From positions 806,001 through 870,000 of the forward strand of contig CAWIZO010000006.1 of assembly GCA_963840665.1 (NCBI GenBank): a DNA stretch of 64,000 nt. The letters are read 5' to 3'. The position numbers and the translations under genes are program-made. The notes under the pieces were generated by a model. That model was not told the DNA's origin, did no database searches, and worked only from the letters and a program-made list of their open reading frames with translations. Below, piece by piece: positions 56,168 to 62,725 of this stretch (position 1 is the stretch's first letter; each line of letters begins with the position of its first letter). The stretch is from DATFTE01 sp963840665. GTDB lineage: Bacteria; Acidobacteriota; Terriglobia; Terriglobales; Acidobacteriaceae.

Positions 56168-56999
56168 CCTCTACTGGCGTGAGACGAGAGAGATCGCAGT
56201 ATCCCGCACCGCTCGAGCAGGCTGCGTAGTTACGTTTGTGCTCGGCGTCAGCCAGCATCTTGGTCTCGGGCGGACTCAGGCTCGCATAGTCACAAGCTTC
56301 CTGGCCTTCCTTGCAAGCCGACAGATTGCGTTGGTGTTCTGAATAGGCGACTTGGGCGGCTTCTGGCGCAGTAAGTTTTGAGCGGTCACACTCACTCCAG
56401 CCGTTCTCGCAGTTTTGCCTGTTCCGCTGGTGTTCAGCCGCGTTTACCAGAACGATTTCTGCAGGAGTGAGCTTGGAGTGATCGCAGCGGCCGCCGCCAT
56501 TTTCACAGTCGGAGACATTGAGCTGATGCCTTTCAATGTCCACAGCGCCGGTCTCCGAGGGAGTCAGCTGGGAGCGGTCGCAACCGCCCAGTCCATCCTT
56601 GCAGTCGGAAAGATTGCGCTGGTGCTCGGAAACATTTGCTTGACGCGCCTCAGACGAGGTCAGCTTACTCTTGTCGCAGGAACCCATGCCATCGTTGCAG
56701 TCGGAGACGTTGCGCTTGTGTTCGGCTACCGCTAGCGCCACCGCCTCGGGCTCGGTGAGTTTCGAGCGGTCACAAGAACCGTAGCCATTTCTGCAGTCCG
56801 ATACGTTGCGTTCGTGACTGGCGAGAGCTACGTCATCGATCTGTGCCGAAGTCAGCTTCGAGCGCTCGCAGCTTTGACGGCCAGCTTTGCAAGCCTCCAG
56901 GTTTCGCGCTAGCTCAGGCGACTGGGCAGCGGCCAGAACGGGCAAGAGGCTGACACAGGCTACTTGTATCCAAAGATATTTTCGTAAATTGAATTTCAT
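56127..56999 (-). CDS. Secreted protein of eight 32-residue two-cysteine repeats
   Basis: ATG at 56999 gives 290 residues. A signal peptide (YLWIQVACVSLLPVLAAAQ) is followed by eight tandem repeats of about 32 residues filling the whole mature protein. Consensus: RN-x-SDC-x-NG-x-GSCDRSKLT, then x-x-EA, a short helix and AEH. Each unit has two Cys six residues apart (C-x6-C), suggesting one intra-repeat disulfide, a conserved SKLT turn and a conserved His. I do not recognise a described family; a disulfide-stapled helical solenoid is the likely fold. Confidence 0.8.
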   Translation of the reverse strand: MKFNLRKYLWIQVACVSLLPVLAAAQSPELARNLEACKAGRQSCERSKLTSAQIDDVALASHERNVSDCRNGYGSCDRSKLTEPEAVALAVAEHKRNVSDCNDGMGSCDKSKLTSSEARQANVSEHQRNLSDCKDGLGGCDRSQLTPSETGAVDIERHQLNVSDCENGGGRCDHSKLTPAEIVLVNAAEHQRNRQNCENGWSECDRSKLTAPEAAQVAYSEHQRNLSACKEGQEACDYASLSPPETKMLADAEHKRNYAACSSGAGYCDLSRLTPVEATAIQNEHKPVIR

Positions 57000-57020
57000 T
57001 TCCACACCTTTCGAGCGGTT

Positions 57021-57059
57021 AAAAAACGCTGACCGGACCAGTCCCAGGTCCGATCAGCG
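57021..57059 (-). terminator. Rho-independent terminator of the SYLF gene
   Basis: On the minus strand, CGCTGATCGGACC and GGTCCGGTCAGCG form a long stem (one mismatch) followed by TTTTTTAA. Lies 12 bp after the SYLF stop. Confidence 0.85.
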
Positions 57060-57071
57060 AATGCGAGTCAA

Positions 57072-57788
57072 CTATTTCTTGTCTTCGTTGACTTCGGCTA
57101 TGTGCGCCTGTTGGCGTGCCTCGGACACAGCCTTCATGAATGCCTCGGCGCTCTTCGGAGTTGCTACCTTGCCCGAAAGGATTTTACGGAACGCCACGTC
57201 CTTGCCGTAAATCGCGCGAGTCGAGTCGTTGTCTTGCTCCACAACCGCGCCTTCTAGGGTCAGTCCCGCGAACACGCCCTTCGATCGCGAATAGGTCAGC
57301 ACTTCGGTATTCATCTTCCAGTCCGTTCCTGCGGAAGCGTGACGTCCAACCGGGCCTGCAGCAACTGATCCTTCGCCCGTGAGTTCGAATTTGCTGGAGA
57401 GCAAGTGCTGGAAACCCTGATCGTTCATGACCAACATCACCAGGTCTACGCCTTCGACCCCGATCTGCAATCCCCAACTCCCGCCCCCAACGGAAACAAA
57501 TGCCGGCGCGCTCCAACCATCCGCCGTACGGCAAGAGGCCACGCCGCGTCCATGCTTGCCACCGACAATGAAGCCACCTTTAATAAGGTCGGGTACGACG
57601 AGGATGCACTTTGCGTTGCTCAGTACTTCCTCTGGAATGCCTTTGTCGGGAGTCGCCATAATCGCGTGAATGACATCGATCGACTTTTGCATGCGGTCTA
57701 TGGTGTCTTCGCGGCCCGACCCCGCCCATGCGGACGTTCCAACGAAGCCCACGAAGCTCATCAACAACACTGCCATTGTCTTTTTCAT
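57072..57788 (-). CDS. SYLF-domain (YSC84-like) exported lipid-binding protein
   Basis: 238 residues. Signal peptide (KKTMAVLLMSFVGFVGTSAW), then the SYLF domain: IDVIHAIMATPDKGIPEEVL, CILVVPDLIKGGFIVGGKHG, GSWGLQIGVEGVDLVMLVMN, SVAAGPVGRHASAGTDWKMN, YSRSKGVFAGLTLEGAVVEQ. Family members bind phosphoinositides in eukaryotes and are exported stress proteins in bacteria. AAAGGAC before the start; operator site C lies about 130 bp upstream. Confidence 0.92.
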   Translation of the reverse strand: MKKTMAVLLMSFVGFVGTSAWAGSGREDTIDRMQKSIDVIHAIMATPDKGIPEEVLSNAKCILVVPDLIKGGFIVGGKHGRGVASCRTADGWSAPAFVSVGGGSWGLQIGVEGVDLVMLVMNDQGFQHLLSSKFELTGEGSVAAGPVGRHASAGTDWKMNTEVLTYSRSKGVFAGLTLEGAVVEQDNDSTRAIYGKDVAFRKILSGKVATPKSAEAFMKAVSEARQQAHIAEVNEDKK

Positions 57789-57899
57789 GAATTGTCCTTT
57801 GTGATTTCCGAACTAAGAGGAGAAAGCTTCAGATGGGCTGACTTAGTTCAGAAGACCTGAAAGAGAGAGAAGAAGTGCTCGTCTCTGCCTCAATAGTCG

Positions 57900-57949
57900 C
57901 TTATAAGGCAAGGAATAGCTGGTCTGAATTGCTCACTCGGCCTTATAAG
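57900..57949 (-). promoter_or_regulatory. Crp-type operator site C (57920-57935) inside a 10-bp inverted repeat
   Basis: TGGTCTGAATTGCTCA at 57920-57935, flanked by CTTATAAGGC (57900) and its complement GCCTTATAAG (57940). The surrounding 22 bp (57917-57938) recur exactly at 58348-58369. Upstream of the SYLF gene. Confidence 0.6.
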
Positions 57950-57963
57950 AGGTAGGTCGATGG

Positions 57964-58260
57964 CTAGTTCTTTCGGAAGCGATCGGACAATCCGAGGAGA
58001 ATTGCCACTGGAAGCCGAACTGTACGCGCGGTCGGATCATCCCCGCTCAGTACCCACACGGATGTGTATCCACCATCTTCAAACGGTTCCGAAACTAATT
58101 CAAGACGTTGGCCGTACATTTTGATGTGCTTGGAGGTGGTGAATCCAAGCGATCGAATTCTCTTGCAGTTCTCAGCAGGCAATCCCTCTCGAGGAATCGC
58201 TTTCGTGGCTAGTTCCGGAGGATCTTCTTTCAGGGGGACGTCGGGCGTAGTGGAAATCAA
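57964..58260 (-). CDS. Hypothetical protein (98 aa)
   Basis: A soluble small protein: MISTTPDVPLKEDPPELATK, then RIRSLGFTTSKHIKMYGQRL and a beta segment (SVWVLSGDDPTARTVRLPVA). No family recognised. It is bracketed by two copies of the same operator segment (57917 and 58348), the second being its own promoter region. Confidence 0.65.
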   Translation of the reverse strand: MISTTPDVPLKEDPPELATKAIPREGLPAENCKRIRSLGFTTSKHIKMYGQRLELVSEPFEDGGYTSVWVLSGDDPTARTVRLPVAILLGLSDRFRKN

Positions 58261-58329
58261 TCAACCTCCAGAAACCCTATCTAGCTACGAGCGCCACAGA
58301 AAAAGCGCTATATCGTTTCCGCAATGATC

Positions 58330-58347
58330 TTCCAAGGCGCCTTGGAA
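58330..58347 (-). promoter_or_regulatory. 18-bp perfect palindrome
   Basis: TTCCAAGGCGCCTTGGAA is fully self-complementary and ends 3 bp before operator site D. Could be the binding site of a second regulator or a hairpin. Confidence 0.5.
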
Positions 58348-58350
58348 AGC

Positions 58351-58366
58351 TGGTCTGAATTGCTCA
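58351..58366 (-). promoter_or_regulatory. Crp-type operator site D
   Basis: TGGTCTGAATTGCTCA, identical to site C, 90 bp upstream of the gene starting at 58260. Confidence 0.6.
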
Positions 58367-58398
58367 CTCCCGCTTAGAAGTCGCTTTCAGCAAACAGG

Positions 58399-58414
58399 TG
58401 AGCAATGTTGCTCA
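58399..58414 (+). promoter_or_regulatory. Crp-type operator site E
   Basis: TGAGCAATGTTGCTCA, a perfect 7+2+7 palindrome 59 bp before the zinc-ribbon gene at 58473. Confidence 0.7.
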
Positions 58415-58432
58415 GAATCCCCCCCTCTCTGC
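58415..58432 (+). repeat. Possible degenerate att copy 5
   Basis: GAATCCCCCCCTCTCTGC matches the tRNA-Ser tail in 17 of 18 bases, including the run of seven Cs. Short, so chance is possible. Confidence 0.35.
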
Positions 58433-58472
58433 TGTCATCATTCGGTTGTCCTATTAGACCGAAGGTGCATCG

Positions 58473-58661
58473 ATGGAATCCCTTCATCTGTTTCGCAGAC
58501 GGCTCTCTTTCGTGAAGGATTGGCTGCGCAAAGTGCGGGCGACACTGCTACCAGAGGGGCAGCAGCCCCCCTCGCAGAGAATGTGCCCGTTTTGCGGCCT
58601 GATCACGCCCCGGCTCCGAGCTTCCTGCCTGGAATGCGGTAAGACCGTCAAGGCGGCATAA
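58473..58661 (+). CDS. Small zinc-ribbon protein (62 aa)
   Basis: The N-terminal half is a basic amphipathic helix (LFRRRLSFVKDWLRKVRATL). The C-terminal half is a zinc ribbon with CPFCG and CLECGK. GAAGGTG precedes the ATG. Operator site E lies upstream. Probably a nucleic-acid- or ribosome-associated mini-protein; function unknown. Confidence 0.75.
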   Translation: MESLHLFRRRLSFVKDWLRKVRATLLPEGQQPPSQRMCPFCGLITPRLRASCLECGKTVKAA

Positions 58662-58687
58662 GAGCCTGGATCCCCACATTTGTCCAA

Positions 58688-59221
58688 TTAAAGTTGAATC
58701 TTCCCGCTTAGGATATCTCTCCACACCCTTTGGGGGAAAGATGCGTCTATCTCAGTTGGCGCGGATTGAACGGTTTTGCTGTGCGCACGTTGGTGGGTTC
58801 CTCCCGAGCGGTCATTGCGAAAGAAAGGCGACGGCGTCAGGCTTCTGATCTCTTTTTCACCGCGCTGCTTCGGTTTCACGTGAAGCACGAAGTGGACTGC
58901 GGCCAACAGAAAGTGAGGGCCGTCCGACTTGGCAACCAACGCATCCACAGACTTCAGCGCGCCATCCGGGAGTTCCACATGGTCAGCAAGCAAAACAATG
59001 GGAACCGTTGGCCGGACCTGCTTGATCTCTGCCGCGATGACTGCGCCATCGAGCAGGCCCAGGTGATAATCCAGGACGATCGCGTCCACGGACTGTGTCA
59101 TAAACAACCGCAGACCCTCATGGCCGTTCGTGGCCGTTACCACGTCATATCCGTGGTCCCGCAATAGACTCAACTGGCCCGGGTCCCGGTGTATGCAGAG
59201 TAACGTGCCGTTGGTAGCCAT
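58688..59221 (-). CDS. Stand-alone receiver-domain protein
   Basis: ATG at 59221 is preferred because the receiver begins directly (MATNGTLLCIHRDPGQLSLL). The phosphoacceptor Asp is in DAIVLDYHLG and the conserved Lys in ALVAKSDG. The acidic pair after beta-1 is replaced by HRD, so metal binding may be altered. The C-terminal ~60 residues are basic and polar with no HTH, hence no obvious DNA-binding output. No kinase gene is adjacent. Operator sites F and G lie upstream. Confidence 0.8.
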   Translation of the reverse strand: MATNGTLLCIHRDPGQLSLLRDHGYDVVTATNGHEGLRLFMTQSVDAIVLDYHLGLLDGAVIAAEIKQVRPTVPIVLLADHVELPDGALKSVDALVAKSDGPHFLLAAVHFVLHVKPKQRGEKEIRSLTPSPFFRNDRSGGTHQRAHSKTVQSAPTEIDASFPQRVWRDILSGKIQL

Positions 59222-59256
59222 ATCCTCATCGTATACAGGCAGAATATCCCGGGTTC

Positions 59257-59272
59257 TGTGCAATATTGCTCG
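59257..59272. promoter_or_regulatory. Crp-type operator site F
   Basis: TGTGCAATATTGCTCG, between divergent genes; centre 40 bp from site G. Confidence 0.55.
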
Positions 59273-59296
59273 GTGGCGGTAATCATCCTTGACCCG

Positions 59297-59312
59297 CGAG
59301 CAATTCTGCTCA
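59297..59312. promoter_or_regulatory. Crp-type operator site G
   Basis: CGAGCAATTCTGCTCA, 63 bp before the plus-strand gene at 59375. Confidence 0.6.
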
Positions 59313-59374
59313 GATATTCGCATATGGAAGGGTTACGATCTTTGGCGAAACGAGAGGCATTCTAGAGGACGCTT

Positions 59375-59647
59375 ATGAAACGGCAATACCTTCATCTCTC
59401 CGTCTATTCCTGCGATAAGTGTTCCGGTCCCATTGTCAACGGAACGCTCGGGGTCCGCGAGAACGAGATTTCAAAAGAAACCGACCTCAAATGGGTCGGG
59501 GCGGTTTGCTTATCCTGCGGCAGCCGGCAAAGTAGTGCAAGCGCCGAAAGCGTAATCCGGCAATTCCCGCCGGTGGAGTGGCAAACTGACAGGGGTTCGA
59601 CGGAAACCAAGACGAGAGTGGAACTGGAAGCAGTGGTGTTGCGATGA
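59375..59647 (+). CDS. Small zinc-ribbon protein (90 aa)
   Basis: MKRQYLHLSVYSCDKCSGPI supplies a first C-x2-C, and VGAVCLSCGSRQ a second. Between them lies a short beta hairpin. The C-terminal 35 residues are polar. Divergent from the receiver gene with sites F and G between them. Function unknown. Confidence 0.72.
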   Translation: MKRQYLHLSVYSCDKCSGPIVNGTLGVRENEISKETDLKWVGAVCLSCGSRQSSASAESVIRQFPPVEWQTDRGSTETKTRVELEAVVLR

Positions 59648-59659
59648 ACGGCAGAACGG

Positions 59660-59857
59660 CTAGGTTTGCACAATGGCCCGCGTCTTTTTATCCGCGCGCA
59701 GTTGCTCTGCGCTGAAAACTTCCCCGCAGGTACCGCACCGCCATTTTGCGTTCGAACTCGCCAGGTTGCCAGGAGTGGCGGTCGAGCGGCCGATATTGCT
59801 GGGCTGGAACGCCATTACCAACTCACCACCGCAGGCCAGGCACATTCTTTTTGCCAT
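59660..59857 (-). CDS. Small zinc-ribbon protein (65 aa)
   Basis: ATG at 59857 gives MAKRMCLACGGELVMAFQPS; a second C-x2-C is in WRCGTCGEVFSAEQ. Start at 59875 is possible. Convergent with the previous gene (12 bp apart). Operator site H lies 37 bp upstream. Function unknown. Confidence 0.7.
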   Translation of the reverse strand: MAKRMCLACGGELVMAFQPSNIGRSTATPGNLASSNAKWRCGTCGEVFSAEQLRADKKTRAIVQT

Positions 59858-59893
59858 ATTGACGATTGATATCACGAATACAGCCGGATTCGC

Positions 59894-59909
59894 TGATCAC
59901 AATTGACCA
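59894..59909 (-). promoter_or_regulatory. Crp-type operator site H
   Basis: TGATCACAATTGACCA, upstream of the zinc-ribbon gene starting at 59857. Confidence 0.6.
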
Positions 59910-59945
59910 CAACCCAGCCGAGGGGATCATTGGAAGACCGGAGAT

Positions 59946-60620
59946 CTAATCGTGCAGAACAACATTCAGCAGCGAACTGTGAACCTGTAGCCCACCTTCC
60001 ACCCCGCCGGCGTAATCAATGAATCCCAGTTTTCGGAAGCGGTTCATGAAGAAGCTCACGCGCGAGCGCGTCGTGCCGACCATCTCCGCGAGAGTTTCCT
60101 GACTGATTTTTGGAACCACGGTTTCCGGCACGCCCTCCTTGCCGAAATGAGCCAACATGAGAAGGACGCGGGCGAGTCTCTTTTCGCTGGAATTGAAGAG
60201 CTGGTCGACCAGATCCTCTTCGTAGCGGATATTGCGCGCCAGCAGATATCCAACGAACATGTCAGAAAGAGCATGTTCGCGATGAAGAGCATCCATCATC
60301 GCCTTCTTCTCGATCCGCAATAGCTGGCACTCGGTCATCGCCGCGGCCGATCCCATGCGGAGACTTTGCCCGGCAAGCGCACCCTCTCCAAAAAAATTAC
60401 CTTCACTCAAGATACCGATCGTCGCTTCCTTGCCGGTCTTGGAAACTACAGTCAGCCGAACCTTACCTTTTTGAATATAGAACACAGCATCCGCCGGATC
60501 TCCCTGGGCGAAGATCCCTTGTTTCATTGGCACAGAGACACCCTTCCGACCCTCGCCAATCGTGGCAAGGAAAGTGCCGGGATCGAAGCCACTCTTCCTC
60601 TTGGCTGCGAATGAAACCAT
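59946..60620 (-). CDS. Crp/Fnr-family transcriptional regulator
   Basis: 224 residues. The N-terminal cyclic-nucleotide-type beta roll includes GDPADAVFYIQKGKVRLTVV, GILSEGNFFGEGALAG and RMGSAAAMTECQLLRIEKKA. After the dimer helix comes the winged HTH: ISQETLAEMVGTTRSRVSFF and MNRFRKLGFIDYAGG. No FNR-type cysteine cluster is present. In the recognition helix (TTRSRVSFFMNRF) the position of E. coli CRP Glu181 is Ser and that of Arg185 is Phe, so its site should differ from TGTGA. Site I lies 36 bp upstream of its start, indicating autoregulation. Effector unknown. Confidence 0.92.
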   Translation of the reverse strand: MVSFAAKRKSGFDPGTFLATIGEGRKGVSVPMKQGIFAQGDPADAVFYIQKGKVRLTVVSKTGKEATIGILSEGNFFGEGALAGQSLRMGSAAAMTECQLLRIEKKAMMDALHREHALSDMFVGYLLARNIRYEEDLVDQLFNSSEKRLARVLLMLAHFGKEGVPETVVPKISQETLAEMVGTTRSRVSFFMNRFRKLGFIDYAGGVEGGLQVHSSLLNVVLHD

Positions 60621-60655
60621 GAACGATCATTGTAGTCCTTCGGTATAGGCAGGAA

Positions 60656-60671
60656 TGAGCCATTCTGCTCA
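60656..60671 (-). promoter_or_regulatory. Crp-type operator site I (autoregulatory)
   Basis: TGAGCCATTCTGCTCA, centred about 43 bp upstream of the regulator's start codon. Confidence 0.65.
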
Positions 60672-60744
60672 CTTTTTCAAACGAGACCGTAGGAGATCTT
60701 TCCGGGTATTGCTGACTGAAAACATCCCTGGCGATTCCCCGATA

Positions 60745-60760
60745 TGGTCACTTTTGATCA
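60745..60760 (+). promoter_or_regulatory. Crp-type operator site J
   Basis: TGGTCACTTTTGATCA, upstream of the PEP-CTERM gene (136 bp from its start). Confidence 0.55.
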
Positions 60761-60895
60761 GCTTTTATCAGTGATTTCCCCCAAACTGGTTCTCGCGAAC
60801 TGACGGGTCCGTCACCACCACATCCAGTCCGTCCGCGGCACGTCGCGAGTTCTTCCCCTTAACCTCGCGAACCTCAGGAGAACTTTAGAGTTCAA

Positions 60896-61513
60896 ATGTT
60901 AAAGAAAACGGTTTTAATCGCACTTTTCGTTCTAGCTCTCCCACTCGTAGCGTTTGCTGGCAGCAATATTGACTTCACCAACAGCGGCGGTACCCTCGCA
61001 GGCACGAACAGCGGCTTTTCGCTGACGGGATCGACGCTGATTGCCGTCAACGGTCTCGGCGGCGGGTTGATTACCGGAAACAATCTGGGGACACTGACTT
61101 TCAGTACAGGCAGCCTCAGCAGCGGTAATCTGCAAATGGGTGGCACATTCGCCTCGGGTGGCACGTTTAGCATCAGCGGAAACGGCAGCAACGGTATTCC
61201 CAATGGAGTGATCTTCAACGGTTCCTTCACCGGTCCCGTAACCTGGACACTGGTCACTCTCGCCAACGGAACCCACAACTACACGTTGACGGGATCTTTG
61301 GCCGGAACCTGGTACAAGGGCGGAAGTATCAGCGGTGCGACGGTCCAGTTGACCATCAACACGGGCAAGGGATTCTTCAATGGGCAGACCACGATTTCCA
61401 GCGGTGATACCAACTTCACCACCGTAGTTCCAGAGCCGAGTACTCTCGGTCTGATGGGAGCGGGATTGTTCGGGATTGCAGCCATCGTTCGGCGCAAGCT
61501 GAAATCAGCCTAA
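60896..61513 (+). CDS. PEP-CTERM sorted exported protein
   Basis: 205 residues. Signal peptide (KTVLIALFVLALPLVAFAG), a Gly/Ser/Asn-rich beta domain, and a C-terminal PEP-CTERM sorting signal: VPEPSTLGLMGAGLFGIAAI followed by basic RRKLKSA. Such proteins are processed by exosortase and linked to exopolysaccharide. No exosortase gene is in this window. Shares its upstream region with the divergent Crp/Fnr gene. Confidence 0.92.
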   Translation: MLKKTVLIALFVLALPLVAFAGSNIDFTNSGGTLAGTNSGFSLTGSTLIAVNGLGGGLITGNNLGTLTFSTGSLSSGNLQMGGTFASGGTFSISGNGSNGIPNGVIFNGSFTGPVTWTLVTLANGTHNYTLTGSLAGTWYKGGSISGATVQLTINTGKGFFNGQTTISSGDTNFTTVVPEPSTLGLMGAGLFGIAAIVRRKLKSA

Positions 61514-61593
61514 CTGAGTATCCGTTTTTGCCTACGTCTCAATCACCCGCGCGGCGAAGACGCCCCGGCGGGTTTCTTTCGCAAAAAGGACCT

Positions 61594-61998
61594 ATGACAC
61601 AAACTGCAAAAGTTGGCACAATTCTCATTAAAGAGCGACCGCCACTCGCCGCCGTTCTTGCGCTCGAGAGCGATACCTACTCGGAAAATTGGGGGATCGT
61701 GAGAGCCTTCAATGGATTTACTCTCGATCGCCAGATCCACGCCGCCGGGTGGAACTTCTTCTTCATCGCAGCAGAAGTGAAGGTGATGTTCTTTGGCTCG
61801 CTGGGTGCGAAAAAGATTCAAGGCGCGCTGCAAAGAATCCTGGCGAAAGTCCGCCACCAAAACTTCAACAGTCTCGAAGTGACAGGTATCGTTTCCAAGA
61901 GCTTCTTGGGCATCCCTTACGGCTTCGTATCCGCACATTCACGCCACATCCAGCAGAATTCCTTGCTAGACGGTGTTCGGGAACGTGCAAGAGCCTGA
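61594..61998 (+). CDS. Hypothetical protein (134 aa)
   Basis: ATG at 61594 with AAAGGA upstream. Soluble alpha/beta protein: VGTILIKERPPLAAVLALES, GWNFFFIAAEVKVMFFGSLG, then KKIQGALQRILAKVRHQNFN and a C-terminal SHSRHIQ-like segment. I do not recognise the family, though its look is that of a conserved soil-bacterial protein. Followed 19 bp later by the next gene, so probably an operon. Confidence 0.72.
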   Translation: MTQTAKVGTILIKERPPLAAVLALESDTYSENWGIVRAFNGFTLDRQIHAAGWNFFFIAAEVKVMFFGSLGAKKIQGALQRILAKVRHQNFNSLEVTGIVSKSFLGIPYGFVSAHSRHIQQNSLLDGVRERARA

Positions 61999-62017
61999 TC
62001 ACCACAAGGAGAAAGTA

Positions 62018-62464
62018 ATGGAACCGGACACGAAACAAAGTCTCGATAAAGTATTGGAGTCGGCAACGGTCGTGTCGTGGACAGACCTTATGCGTGGTGT
62101 TCAAACCGGCGTGATTCACATTGAATACGGCTTCACCGTGAGCGACACCTTGGACTACCTCAAAGTCTGGTCGTCGATCACGCGCGGACATTGGCTACTG
62201 GCTTGTGGATACTGGATGACGGCATCCACATTTCATGCCAGCGGCATCCACTTCGAAAACGGATACCGTTCTGACGGGTTGGCCCAGATTCTGGAAGCGG
62301 TGATGCAGCATCAATCGGCATTCATTCTTCCGATAAACATGGGGCGCCAAGGACTACTGCAGATCGCCGCTCCCACCGAGAAAGAGACTGCAACCGCAGC
62401 GGCGTCGGTGCGTAACGCGTACGAATCCATCGAATCGGAAATCACCCAACCCTCTGTGGCTTGA
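62018..62464 (+). CDS. Hypothetical protein (148 aa)
   Basis: ATG at 62018 with GGAG upstream. Sequence MEPDTKQSLDKVLESATVVS, YGFTVSDTLDYLKVWSSITR, HASGIHFENGYRSDGLAQIL suggests a mixed alpha/beta fold without membrane segments. Likely co-transcribed with the preceding gene. Function unknown. Confidence 0.72.
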   Translation: MEPDTKQSLDKVLESATVVSWTDLMRGVQTGVIHIEYGFTVSDTLDYLKVWSSITRGHWLLACGYWMTASTFHASGIHFENGYRSDGLAQILEAVMQHQSAFILPINMGRQGLLQIAAPTEKETATAAASVRNAYESIESEITQPSVA

Positions 62465-62520
62465 AGTTCGACTGAGTAGGGAAGCCCATAACTGATCCGA
62501 TGGCGCCGCGCTCTGGAAAA

Positions 62521-62661
62521 CTACTTGTCACCAGCGATCAGACGCCGATCCCGATGCGGCTCGGTGCGGGGTTGGCCGGTACTGAGCTCGCATTTCTCTC
62601 CGACCTTAGCGCCACAAGTAGGACATCGAACCGATAACGCCTGTTTCTCGGTAACTTTCAT
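62521..62661 (-). CDS. Tiny zinc-finger protein (46 aa)
   Basis: Minus-strand frame from ATG 62661 to TAG: MKVTEKQALSVRCPTCGAKV, then GEKCELSTGQPRTEPHRDRR. The C-x2-C-x6-C-x9-H spacing and final HRDRR fit a known class of short bacterial zinc-finger proteins. Operator site K is 34 bp upstream. Function unknown. Confidence 0.75.
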   Translation of the reverse strand: MKVTEKQALSVRCPTCGAKVGEKCELSTGQPRTEPHRDRRLIAGDK

Positions 62662-62694
62662 GGCTACATCATGCGTCCTTACTCCGCATCAAGC

Positions 62695-62710
62695 TGATCA
62701 ATTTTGACCA
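62695..62710 (-). promoter_or_regulatory. Crp-type operator site K
   Basis: TGATCAATTTTGACCA. With the next four bases it matches site A in 19 of 20 positions. Confidence 0.65.
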
Positions 62711-62725
62711 GCGTATCGTCATCAT

